64,000 nt of DNA, taken from the NCBI RefSeq assembly GCF_000524195.1, contig NW_020170435.1, forward strand, positions 353,814 to 417,813, in the 5' to 3' direction. How positions within the stretch are numbered: position 1 is the stretch's first letter; each line of letters starts with the position of its first letter. A program made the translations under genes and the position numbers. This document shows, piece after piece, positions 39,911 through 52,410 of the stretch. This DNA comes from Echinococcus granulosus (taxonomy: Eukaryota; Platyhelminthes; Cestoda; Cyclophyllidea; Taeniidae). The notes under the pieces are model-generated. The model worked only from the letters and a program-made list of their open reading frames with translations, had not been told where the DNA came from and did not search any database.

Positions 39911-40789
39911 CGCTATTGTTCTTGCTGCTCTGCTTCTCGTGGTCTTCCACCTACTTCTCTCTCTGTGAGGTAGTCGGGAATGTTAGGACTACCTCTACTG
40001 CAAGAGACCAATTTCTACGATGGCTTTCTATCACTTCTTTTAGTCACTTGTCAAATATCGACAGCTCATCATGTCCAGATCAATGTCTCATTTGGAGAAC
40101 ATTTCATATGCTGTTCATTACATGGCGAAAAATTTTTCCCCAAAGAGGGTTTCACATCTTCAAGGAGCTAGGCTTTAGTATCCACTACTTCTTGAAGCTT
40201 CAGCCATCCATCCAATCGTGTTCCATTCAACCAAAAGAGGCGGAATAAATCGACTTCTTCTTAACCTAAAATATGGGAGGTTACACAAATGTAGACTTGG
40301 ACAATCCTTTTGCTGTGAGTCTCCACTTCAGCAGTCATCTTGCTGTTGTAGCCGGAAAACCTCCAGTGGTTGAAGGGCCCACATTAATAGCATCAGATGT
40401 GGACCAGCCAGCCACTCGAGAGTAGACAGGTGGAATAAATAGATAAGGAATTTGCAAAGCACATGTCGACATTTTTTGTACAATTTCCCCTTCCATCTTG
40501 TATTCAAAATTGCAGAATCAGAAAGTAGGACAGAAGGGGGGGAGGAAACAGTGACAGCTGGTTTGAGAAAAGGGAAGGGGGGGGGGAACTGTTATTACAC
40601 CCCCTGGGAGCGCCATAAAGTGGCCAAAATAATGGGCATTGCCCTGGCAAATGCGATGGTATCGCATTATTGTTGCAATAGCCTCGGTCAGGTAATTGCA
40701 GATGAATAAAAATTTCTCCCTTTCAATCGTGTTGCCACCTGCTAAGGTGTACGTTTGCAAACTACTTGTCAAACGTGGCAAATAATTGT
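39911..40789. other. Centre of the inverted duplication
   Basis: About 0.9 kb between the two arms, in which I find no clear inverted match. It includes a poly-G run (40578-40587). Nothing coding is recognised. Confidence 0.5.
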
Positions 40790-43180
40790 CTATTCAGGGG
40801 AGGGGTGGGGAGGAGAGACGTGGGGAAAAGGGATATCTATCACCTGGCCCTTATTGGCTGGACCATTTCTGGAGGCCGAATTCTCCCACGGCATTCCACT
40901 TACCGCATCTGACAAGAAGCTTCTGCACCTTTTCCAACGTGATAAACTCGTTTGGTCAAGCAGACAAGTCGAAAATCCTATCCATCAGATTAGTTCATCT
41001 GACACTCCTAAGAGGTGAGAGTGAAAGTGATTTGTGAGAGAGCTGGGCAGGACAGATGCCAAATGGGCAAGGTCGTGTCGATAGACGGAGGCGAACCCAC
41101 ACCGCATTTGCTACATAATGCATGTATTCATGGAATTCACTTGTCCTTAGTAGTCACAACAGATCTCTTCAGCCATATGTATCAAAAATCACACAGCCAT
41201 CTCAATTTCTTCGTCTCTCTAGTTTGTAGACCAATTTAATCCTTAATTGCCCCCTTTTTTCTTTCATTTTCACGCAGACTCTCAGATCTCACAACGGGAT
41301 GGAAAAGTGTCATTGAAACGCCCTCCATATTGTGTCGACGATGTCAGATGTCAAATGTCAGAAGTGGGCTTTGATTTTGAAGTGGTTATTTGTTAGATCA
41401 GGCATTGGATGGACAAAGAAGTGATTCAGCCTACTTTATGATCCTTCACTCGTGCTGTAGCTTGTGTTGACGTGTGACACCTCGGTTTGTTCGTGTGTAA
41501 GTGATGGATGTGTGACTTTCATCTTCCTCCTAACTCAAATGCCAGGAAGGTAAGAATAGGCTCTCCTATGCATTTCAACAACCCTGAAGTAATGGAGATG
41601 GAATGCATGGGACTAGAAGGAGGGTGTGAAGGTTGGGGAAGAGGAGGGGGAAGGGTCTGTTGGAGAAGACCTTTACTTGCCAGCACCACATTAGCACCAA
41701 CAGGGATGCTGAGTGAGCCATCACGTCGTGACATCATAAGAACATCAACCTGCTGGACATTCGGTTGGCCGATTCCCACTGGAACCAAGATGAAAACATT
41801 CAATCAGCGTGGAGATGCTTCTGGTCTTCATTCTCAATTTTTCCATCATATTCGATGTACTTCCATGCCACCCTCATATTGCCCTTATACATCCACAAAT
41901 TTTCGTTGTATCCTTTCAACAATTCCTTGTCATGTGATTATGTCTACTTCTTCAGACTCCGGCTTCCGCATTTAGCCTTTGTCGCTGTACAAACGGTACT
42001 CATGCACGCTTGACATTTAACGTAAAGTAACAAGTTCTACCTTCCTTCTAGTTTTGGTCAGGTAACCTTTCTCCTTCTTAAAATAAGAAGGTGTTCCACT
42101 TGGGGATTTCACTATCCGACATGAAATTAAATCCTACGTGTCACTAGCTGTCAAAAGAGGATTGATGGCTTTTTCCTGTGAAAAGAATAGCAAAATGTTT
42201 TCTTTGTATTTCAATGGAAGGCATGCCAAGACCTATTGTAGCCATTTGATTGCTCCGTAAGTCGAAATTTAAATCTCTTCTCCCTACTTTTATGGCTTTT
42301 TGCGTCCTTTGACACAACTTAGAGTACGATTGTTCTGGCAGTGGTAGGCAGAAATGCTTCACAAAACCAGAAATCTGGATTTACTTCTTAAAATATTAAA
42401 AGGAGTGGGATCTGGAGCGAATCATAGAGGAAGTCTTAAGGTGGTATTCAGGGAGGCACTTTGGTGCTTCGAAACGCATCACTGATTTCGTTGTTAAGAT
42501 ATGAAGGAATAAAGAAAAAAAGGCTTCTAGCTAATAAATGCCACGAAATGTAGGTGAAGTAGAGGATGATCTTACAGTGACCTTGTCTTTCTAAGCAATT
42601 TGCTTTGTAAAACGGCGTGACATTCACTAATTCTAGCCAAATCCACGTACTACTACTCAGGTAATAAGTAGACTTCTGACCATGTTATGAATTATCGTCA
42701 TCCCAGTTTCGCACTCAGGATTAATTACATTTGAAAGGAAATTGATACTATAATGGACTAAGAGGAAGCGCTCCAGACAATGCTTAAATAAAGGAGAGAG
42801 CTATTAGGTTACCTGAATTATCAGTCGCTTTCGGGGTTTCATAAGCCATTCTGCTTGTTAACTCGAATAACCCAAACATGTTTTGTTTTTTCCCACGCTG
42901 TGGGGTTCGAGCGGGTGGATTTAACCACTTTGGTGACTTATCTGAGCCAAATGATAAAAGCCTTCACCTCATTGTTATTCCTTTGATATTGTAATCGCCA
43001 ATTCGTTTGAAGTTGCCATAACCTATACCACATCACCGTCTGGCCATTTGGCCTGCCAAATTGTGCTTGATGACAGTTTATTAAAACGATTAGGATTGAT
43101 CAAAGGGGTGACCATTTTTAGCATTGTAGAAGTAGTGATTTGATTACTGAGAAAAATAAAATATTTCGTGTGGTATTTGC
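40790..43180 (+). repeat. Large inverted duplication, right arm
   Basis: This is the plus-strand counterpart of 37500-39910. Blocks appear in the same order: ATCACCTGGCCC (40847), GTGTCGATAGACGG (41075), TCCATATTGTGTCGACGATG (41326), a long match around GAAGTGGTTATTTG (41379), GGTCTTCATTCTC (41823), GTCAAAAGAGGATTGATGG (42151), TATGGCTTTTTGCGTC (42291), AATAAGTAGACTTC (42664) and TTCGTTTGAAGTTGCCATA (43003). Short frames shared in part with the left arm (GPFLE.., KLV.SSR) hint at an old coding sequence, now broken by indels. Confidence 0.85.
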
Positions 43181-46100
43181 CAAAGCGCCTAAGTGGAGAC
43201 TTTAAATCCATTCGGAGGCATGGATTTTAAACCACTGGTAGATGTGTATCAGTCTTCAAAATCATAGAGCTTCTAAAAAGAAAACAGGGCTGATGAATAG
43301 GCGTCCCTTCCCTCTACGTTTCCAAGAAGTGAACGAGTTATCTTGCATTCGACAATACGTATGGATTCGGTGAGTGTTTCTTCACCTTCTCGTATTCAAC
43401 ACAAAGACACGACAAATTACTGTTAAAAGTGACATTAGTGGCCCATTTTTACAACACGATAGTCATCGGAATTGAAAGAGGTAGAGGGTAGGTTAAAAGG
43501 CTTGAGTAGCTCTCCTGACTAAGATGTTTAAAATAGACAACTGCCGGAGCGCAGCTCTACCTTTTTCTTTTTAAGTAGCATGTGCCATCCCCGCCTTATG
43601 GTCATGAATTTAGCTCCACGGGCTCAATTCGAGTCAATCAGTCCTTTTGTACAATTGTAACGAAATTAGAGCTCTACTTCTGATTTCCGAAAAGGGAGAA
43701 CCCTGAAGATGATTTAGTGATTTTACTTATTTAAGTAGTATGTCAGGGTTGTCAAGATTAGGTTGTTTCACTCACAACCTTTCTGTTTCCAGTTTGTCAA
43801 TTAGTCAGCACTTTTCTACACTTTCGATAGAGTTATATCCAGACGTATGATATCTGTCGGAGGAGAAATGCACAACCATCCGTTACTTTCCATTGGATTG
43901 GTTTCGTCCCTCAACATAACGTACTTCCCCACTTTGATAATACTGAATGATGGAGCGTTCTCTTTCTCAGTCCATTGCTCCCGAGTCATATGATCACCCT
44001 TCCCCGTCTGCTGTCATAATCCCTCCGATGTCGAGAACTGGGGTCAAACATGGGCTTTCTGATCATGGAAAGAAAACATTGGGTCCTCGTGTCAATGACT
44101 CATACCCCAAATCCCTATTTGATCCACGAAGTGTACTGGAGGGACATCCAATATCCTATACCAATTGCCCACAGCCACCACACTCCTTGTCAAGTTGTTA
44201 TTCGCAAGAAATCTGTCTCCTGTTCTAATGCTCTATTCCTACTGTCCTCACCCCTAGTCGGTTATTTAAACGCCGTTTTTCTACTGTATAAGCAATAGAG
44301 TTTTGTTTATTTACACCACTTAGACATGAGGGTGGCAGTTATTCTGGTCCATCACAGTCCATGGCCGTGAAAAATGGGGGGTTTCAGTGACCGTTTTTTT
44401 CAGCTTCCTTCCAGCGGGTTATGTGCATAACCCAGTGAATGGTTCGCCGAAACCCTCCACCATCATTTCGAGGTCTATCAGGACTTAAATGCCCCTCTCA
44501 GGCTGATTAGTTACTTAAACAAATGCTATACTATCCCACAGAAATACATTAAAAAGAAGATCAAGAGTAAGGAAAAAAAATTAATTAGTAACACCAAGAC
44601 AGCGCCCTTGTTCGGTGTCGGTAAAGGGAAGGGGACGAAGTTAATGACACCCGTGACCCTGAAAACATAAAATGACTGATAAAGACAAAAAAAAAATGAA
44701 CTACAAAATTAATTAAATCAACTTCTTTTTCTTCATTCGATAACAAGACAAAAATTCTTTCCATTTACTTCACGGATGCCATAAACATAATCATCCAGCA
44801 TCTCAAGTGTCCATAAAAAAGTTGATTTGCTACTCTCCGGACTTGGAGGCCCAAGTAATGGACGCAAACACTTAGAAGAGGGTGAGAACTTTGGACTATG
44901 GGAGAGCTAGGGTAGAAATAAACTACACTGGCTTTAAGACCTCACGAAGGTAACACACCTTGCTAAAAATTGGTGTCTCAAACGGACAGTATTTTTCCTC
45001 TAATCATAGTGCATGAGGGACATAAAAAACGATTCCTTTTACCGCCTTTTCCAATTGTGGAATAGACATTTTTTAAGGCTACGCGATGTCTGTCTATTCT
45101 CAACACAAGTTGGGGTGGATTGCTAACCCGCCCAATTGAAGAGACAGCGTCGTGACTGCAGCATGGGCTGACTTGTTTGTCCCACTCAGGCTGTGTAATT
45201 TAGCAATTGTGGCAGCCGTCAGCATGCTGTCAGCCTCTTTGTGTGTTTACCAAACATGAGCATCACGTGTTTGGTGATAAGAGCACCGGCAACACACTGT
45301 AGACTGAATGCAAATTTTGACGAGGTCATAGACGTCTCCACCCAATTGCCAAGATGGCATCTGATGTCTGGAGACCGGATGGTTACGCCTTTCCGACCAA
45401 CCCAAAACACTCTAGACGTTTTCAGAGGCTGCCATCCACCACCAAATTTTCCTAGCCTACCTATTAAAGGTGACAACGGATATGTTACATTGTCACTGTA
45501 GCCATGGCCACTGCCTGACAGTAGTGATGCGGTGAGAATGACTAAAATGGGTACCCACTAATGGCAGGGGGATTTAACCAGGAGAATACATCCAATGCAG
45601 GGTACAAATGTCTGACAGACAGTCTGTATTTGACACAGAATTTCCAGCTCAGCGCGCCGGCTGATGTGTTTCAAGTTTGTCTACTCAATTTTCAAAATTA
45701 CAAGGGAAGGTGGGGGGAACAAAGTGTACTACCCAAGATTATATCTGGATGTCCATAAGCTTATGAAGGACACGGTTTTCATAACAACAGCAACTTTCTA
45801 GCCTTTTATGTCTACATCACCTCAAGAAGGGAATATCGCGATGGAGGCCCAATAATTGCGTGTCACATGTATCAAGGGAACAGACGACAAGAAAACTGTC
45901 AATTCATTCGTGATTATTTACGGGGATTACAAAACCGGGTGGAGGGGAGGTGGAAAGGCGAGAAGAAGGGAAACGTGGCAAGCATTTTTGATTAGTTGTT
46001 GGTGGGCTAAATGGCTTTTGGACTTTTGTACTATGGTGCTTGTCAAAGGAACAAATATGGCATTGGTCATAGGACCATGCCACCCAACACTCACTCATAC

Positions 46101-49100
46101 CGCCCACCCAGGCTTTAAAGCTACGCACCATCCCCTCTCTTCTTCATTTGATGTTCATTCTTCTGGAGACCAAATGCCGGTTTTGGCCAAAATCTCCAAA
46201 TGATTGACCTAAAACTACATAACTTGAGAGTGTGAAAGGAAAACTACTTCTTTACCTTCAGACGGACGTAGTTGCAGAAATCTCATGGCACCTATTGTAA
46301 AACCGACTTGTGGGAGGAGACCACAAGGGCTAGATAGTTTGATCTTATGGACAACTGCTCACTAAACCATTTTTTAGAAGTTTCTGGAGATTTCTTTCCC
46401 ACACAACCAATGGCCAAACATTCCGGAATATCTAAAACTTGTATTTGGGTTCTCCCTATTTTGATTGGTTGGCGCTAAGGTCAAGATCAATGAATCTACC
46501 AATCAATTCACAGTCTTTGTGTTCCCAGATAACTCATGCAGTTCGGTGATAATGACCTCCCTTTTGGAAGGTTTGTCTCTTTGTTTACACAGATTAGGAA
46601 TTTTACAGGATTTGTAAACTTGCACACATATACATATCACAGATTTTAAGATGCCAAGACACTTGAAAGACTCTGCCTAAACATACCAAAGACCACGGAA
46701 ACGTATCTTCATTTAAACACCTGATCTTTGAATGAAAATATTTAAAGCAATTTACTCCCCACTATCCGGACCATTTACAGAACCCGTTGGCATTTGGTTG
46801 GATCAGTGGTGTGGAGAAGTGCCAAATACCACTTCATAAGAGGCGAACAAGGGAAAAAAGGGACATCGACCTTGACTGGGGCAAAAGTAATGCGGTATCA
46901 GGTGGTAAACGAGGTAGTTGATGGTATTTGCCTTTCACTTCTCCAAGGCGGTGCAACTACCATGCGTCAGTCCAGTCCAGATAGGGCAGGTCTTGCGTAC
47001 GCAGAACAGCAGGATTATGAACTAGTAGCTAAGGGAAGAATTCAGCGGTGGGACGTGAAGCCGCACAACAGCCAAACTTATCGAAGACGTCCAATGATGC
47101 TGGTGGCGGTATGGTGCCTCCCAGATGGCGGCCATTGAAATCTTCAACCAGTGCGAAAAATTATGGATCGTGAAGGTCCCATCACTGCATAACCACCTGT
47201 CGCTGTAGATGCAGCAGTCCGCTTTTGATAGGCCCAGTCGGTTACTCTGGGATTGTTCAGCCCCGCTGAACCTAACTTAAAAGGCAAATTTATTTGAAGA
47301 GCCGGTTTTTCCTCCGGAAGAATGAGGGGGGAGAGGAGAAGGGGGCGCAACCGCATAAAGCCCTTGCTTGACTTCATTAAACACAAAATTTTCCTCACTT
47401 TTACTAACTGCTTGAAACAACTTCTCTATTTATTTTAAACTTATTTGTTTTTATGATTTTTGGATAAAGTAGACTTCAACCAGTCTATTCAATAGGTCTA
47501 TCAACCTTTCGATCTGTGTAATTTTACAACCACAAGAAGAGCATTTATATCCACTTTCGCCATTTCGTAACTTATGGATATGTTTATTTTACAGCAACTG
47601 GAGCGTATAGAGAGACAGAGCAGGAAAGCAAAAAAGGGAGGGAGAATGAGAGTTTGATTAAAATGTCTGACTGCTGGCAGTTATACTGCTTCTGCGACTA
47701 ATTGCCGACTCGCGTGATGCTTTAAAATGCAAGGCAAAGGAAGGCTTGCAAATTTTGAGGTAAATTTACTTAAAATCTTTAGATTAATTAATTAAGTTTC
47801 CGTTTCTTATTTTTGAAGGTGAAACGCTAAAATTGTCTCGTTTTTAGTTAAAATGTTGCTCTCTTCTCAAGGTCAACGGTAGCGCCATCTTTTAAGGCGC
47901 GCGTGTCAAAGTTCGCGCTACTTTTGATCACCCCTTTTGTCGTTGGTCTCCATGTATTATTTCTGGTTATTAGGCCAAAAAACCCAACGATGGTGGTGTT
48001 TAGAGCGGATGAAAATATTCCATCTACTGTTATCGTTAATTCCTTGCCTCGACAACCGACTTTTCACAGGTGGATATTCCTTTTGCAATAAAGGGTTATA
48101 TACTCAACTAATTTGGGAACTACCTTTGAAGTCGGCACAATAAAATGGCAGTTTTTTTGCATTTACTAATTAATTATTTAGTAGAGTATCACTGTTGGTG
48201 AGTGTGGAGCAGAGGGGGGGAAAGGGGGAGACTGTGTCAACCTGCCATAGTGACGGACCAGTCCAAGTGGCTCGAATAAATGTATCAGGTGCTACTACTA
48301 AAGCTTCATCACACTCCCATCCATTTACTGGGTAGTAAATTTGGTCAAAGGGATTATCAATCTCTCTCGTCGCGAGTTAATCATCGGCAAGTGACGAAGT
48401 GTGCATCACAGAGTCGAATAATTCTTAGGTGAAGGTCTCATAGTTGACATTAAAAGCACTTGAAAATCTCGCTATGCACGAGGAAAGTGAGCGAGACCAA
48501 AGAGGATGACAGGAGGTATAAGTGATCTGCGCGAACTCCAGAGAGTCTGCGATTCGGTGGAAATGGTTCGTCAACCTTTACATAAGTCTGTTATACCACG
48601 ATAGGGAAGGAGAAAGTAGTTAGGAAACAAGGAGAATGCCAACTGGACAAGGGTCACTTTTGCAATATTTTACGTTTTCTTAAGGGCGTAGGATATTTTA
48701 GTGGATCCCAATTTTTGGTTGGTTCCTACCAAGTCCTTGTGCCCAGCCCCCAATTATTTGGTCTTTCCACCAACAAATGAGCAAATCCCGATTAAAATTA
48801 TTCTCGGCAATCTGCTGCACACCCATAGAGAACAAACAGCGTCACTTAGAAAAGACCCCGAAGTATTGAATGCATTATGAGTGGATCGTTTGTGGCTAAC
48901 CGTAGCTCGCTAGTCGGTCTGCAAATAGGTTAAAGTACACAGCGGGTGAAAGGACAACTTGACAGTCCATCAAACTTATCGCCATCTTGCCTATTATTTG
49001 CTTCGCTCCGCCTATAACGCTCTCGTTCTCGGTTTATGCAAATCGTATGCTGGATAGAGAATGGCGGCTCTTCAATCCGGTCTAGGTGAGAAAATCTTCC

Positions 49101-51059
49101 TAAACCTGATTAATCGGGCCTTCGGAATGACACGCTCTGCTATTCCTTGCCTCACCATCTTCCCATCAAGTATTAAACACACTCGATGGGAGGCATTTTT
49201 ATAGCTTCCCATCCGTCAGGTAAGTTCGTTCGGCCTTTTCTATCTGAAGGTAGGCAGGTAGGAAGAAATGGAAGTTTTAAATCGAGTTTACAGGCTAACG
49301 TACCATTGTCGACTCATTCACCATAAAGAATGGTATACACAATCAAAATTCTTGCAGGTTTTGACAAGCCATTCCACTGAGCCATTGCTCAAAAACNGTA
49401 TCACCTTCTTCGGTTGCTCTCCCTCCTCTCTCTCTCTCTCTCCCCCTAAAATAGCCTCTTAATGTCTTTGGGTCATTCCACATTTCGGCTGTCACAAAGA
49501 CTACGTGAGGTATCCTTCACACGTGAGCTTGAAAGCCTCTTTTGTGGTCCATAGAGATACTGACAAATCTGGAGGTAAGGCACGATGCAGGAAGGAAGTG
49601 AAACACCGACGCTGAAAGGAAAGGGAAAAAAGACATTTGGGGAGGATTTATCCTTCTACCCTGAGAAAAAAAATTCGCTTTCTGCATATTTTTGCTTTAA
49701 ATAAGGGAGTGGAAACGAGGGGAAAAACAAGCTAAAGGCATCAACGGGCAATAATTTTGCCTCATTAGCGGTCTTGCATTTACACAGATGGTAATTCCTT
49801 TTGAAAAGGAAAAATTCCCAGATTAGCCATGGCAGTCCCAACTCAGCCATCTGAATTGACGAGCCGGTTGACTGGGAAAAACACACGTACTTAAAAGTAT
49901 ATAGTAATATGTATTAAACCAACCTCGAATTTACCCAAGATTTAGTTGATGCATTTTCGGCTCGTCCGACCAATGAATCAAAATATTTTCCTCTATGACT
50001 CCTGCCCCTCGGTTGTTGGCATTTGATAATCATTTAGGCGTTTGTCGACTCTTCCTCCAAACCTCAATATTCCATTAGATCGTCTGTAATAAACAAATCC
50101 AGAGTGGGCAAAAGGTCTTGCTGTATCTGTCGACTATGCGGCATCCGATTTGGAGGTCTAAGTGTGCAGATCTATACTGCAGAGGGGCTACCGAAGGGGA
50201 AGCACCTTTAGCAAACAACTCATTTATGAGTTGTGCCTGGTGCTCGAAGTAAATGAAAGACATCCAAATTGACTAAATGAGAGCTTCATTTTGTCGGTTG
50301 AGGTCAATTACTTGCTCCACTATCAAAAATAAATGTTAATAAAGTTCGGCTTCTTTTCCTTAAAATAGTCAGGTAGTCGTTCTAATTTAGGTCTAAAAGA
50401 TTTGTGTGTCTTCGCTTGCGCGTTTGTTTTTTTTCTTTCAACGGGGACAGTCTATTTCCATCTTGGCTTGGAATAAGTCCACATCTTTTTCCCTCTCTCT
50501 CATAGGTAGGGCGGCTGATGCGGTAAAAATAGCTCTCTCCGCAACTCCAAAATCGGGGCTAATCCATTTGCCTCTCTCTCTCTCTCTCTCTCTCTCTCCT
50601 AGGCCTGAGAGTAAACTCAAGCAAGAAGTGAAAACATAAAAGCAGGCATTGGCCTTAGTTGGTGTGTTTTTTCCCCGGGGAAAAATTCTAACCCTGCTTG
50701 TAGATGAGATTGGACTCTAAAGTCCTTCTCGATTCGTCCTCTCCTTCGCTCAAATTAAAAGTAACTGTTATATAAAAATGCTGATAATACAGGGTTTTGT
50801 CAATGGAAAAAGAAGACTCGATCAGAGAGACTTTGTCGCCACTATTTCCGGTGAATGAAATGACTCCCTGAATAAATTCAACCCAGCGTGGTACTTGGAA
50901 GACTCACTACTGTCAATGTCAAGCGAGGGTGGACATGCATGTGTGCGGGGCTTGAGGAATCCGACGAATGCTACATCATTAAATCGCCACCCTTCCTTTA
51001 CTCACTCTTCCACTACGACTTTCCGTCGTCGGTAGGTTTGAGTCAGTCTGTTGGCATGG
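43181..51059. other. Intergenic region without recognised genes
   Basis: About 8 kb. The longest frames are 46794-47138 (+, 114 codons from a non-ATG start) and 45856-46203 (+, 115 codons). Neither has a recognisable motif or clear splice sites, and both are overlapped by open frames on the other strand. Two CT-rich microsatellites (49427-49443 and 50572-50599) and a single N at 49397 are present. Confidence 0.6.
50572..50599 (+). repeat. (CT)n microsatellite
   Basis: A pure dinucleotide CT run of 28 nt. A shorter, similar run lies at about 49427-49443. Confidence 0.95.
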
Positions 51060-51235
51060 TAATTCTTTTAACATCTCCACCGTTAGCCACTTTCTGCCCA
51101 TTCTCGACCTACTGCCAAAGCACAGAGTGTCAGCACAACTGACCTGATGGGTGTGATCATAGCTTGTCAAATTGGAGAAGCAAGATTGTCTCGATTGAGA
51201 GGTTGCTGAAGCTACTCAACACCTATGCTGATAGC
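51060..51235 (+). repeat. Dispersed direct repeat, copy 1
   Basis: Aligns with 52262-52410: TCAGCACAACTGACCTGATG versus TCAGTACAACTAATCTGACG, then GTGTGATCATAGCTTGTCA versus GTATGATCACAGCTTGTCA, then GAGAGGTTGCTGAAGC versus GAGAGGTTACTGAAGC. Identity by eye is near 75-80%. The family is unknown. Confidence 0.7.
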
Positions 51236-52261
51236 ATTAAGGAGACCCTAAAACAATCTGTTTTACCTGGCAAGGTCACTAAAAATGGATTGCAGTAATG
51301 ACTGACTGGCATGTAAAGGGAACGGTTTCCTTTTTGCTTTTGTTCTCCCCAAGCCAAGCAACCAAGGGTAGCGTTTGTCATCCTCTAAGCAATCCACTGA
51401 CCACCGACCTTTACCTCAGCCCACAGAACTCCTTGCCTGCTTAGTGTAGTGAGCTGAAAGACATACATTTCAGGAGGAAGTGCGCATTTCTTACTAGTCA
51501 AACGATTAGATAGGGATCCTACCTGACGTAATAGAAAGAGGGCCCAGTCAACAGCCAAGGTAGATGACAGGATTGGTGAGCCAGTAGGGAAAAGGACTTT
51601 ATTACCTTATATCATAAGAAGATTAACCTTTCAATTTAGATGGGACAGAGTAAAAAAAGGCGGTACAGTCTTATGCTCTACCTCGATTTTTCCGTCCAAC
51701 ACTCTGATGTCGCTCCACGTTATTCTTTACTTTTCCCTACTGTTGGATAATCGCATGGTTTTATAAAAATTTGGGAAGACACAAAGACATCTTACTAGCG
51801 ATGTGGGACAAAATATTAGACAAAAAAGAAATCGTACTAAAAACTTCCTTAAGCATCAAACCTCCAAGATTGTCTTGAAATTCGCTCTCTTCTTTGGCTT
51901 CTCCTCATTAATCAGCGCCGTGTAGAGATGTTAATCACTACAAGGCGTAGAAAGGCGGGGATGGTACTAATTTTTGACCTTAGTGTTTTACTAAAACCTC
52001 ACCGACCACCCTTTGTAGCTCTGCGATCACAGACGAGCGGACGGGAGCTCCCAGCACCCCCTTACTCCAAGATATCGGGTGGACTAAGCGGGGATTGTTA
52101 AAAAGGGACTCCGATGTGTTACCCTAGTGGTCGGTGTAAGGTGACAGAAGAACTCGTACAGCTCCCAATGCACCTTACTAAAAGAAGGTTTACCTCAGTT
52201 GATTAAAAATGGAAAATTCCATCCGGTGGTCTGTATGCATGCGTTATACTGTGCTTCACCC

Positions 52262-52410
52262 ACCACATTTCCTCCTCTCTCGACCCATCCTCACAGCACA
52301 GGCTGTCAGTACAACTAATCTGACGGGTATGATCACAGCTTGTCAGCGCGGTGAAGAGAATTTGAGTCGACTGAGAGGTTACTGAAGCAACTGATCACAT
52401 GTGTTGCGTG
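52262..52410 (+). repeat. Dispersed direct repeat, copy 2
   Basis: Same orientation as the copy at 51060, 1.2 kb away; shared blocks are given in that entry. Nothing coding is recognised. Confidence 0.7.

Noticed and set aside
39436..39973. Overlapping frames of 149 (+) and 138 (-) codons
   Set aside because: They overlap on opposite strands inside the left arm; the equivalent part of the right arm carries indels. No protein family is recognised.
46794..47138. 114-codon frame (+) with moderately protein-like composition
   Set aside because: It begins at a non-ATG codon and has no recognised motif or convincing splice sites.
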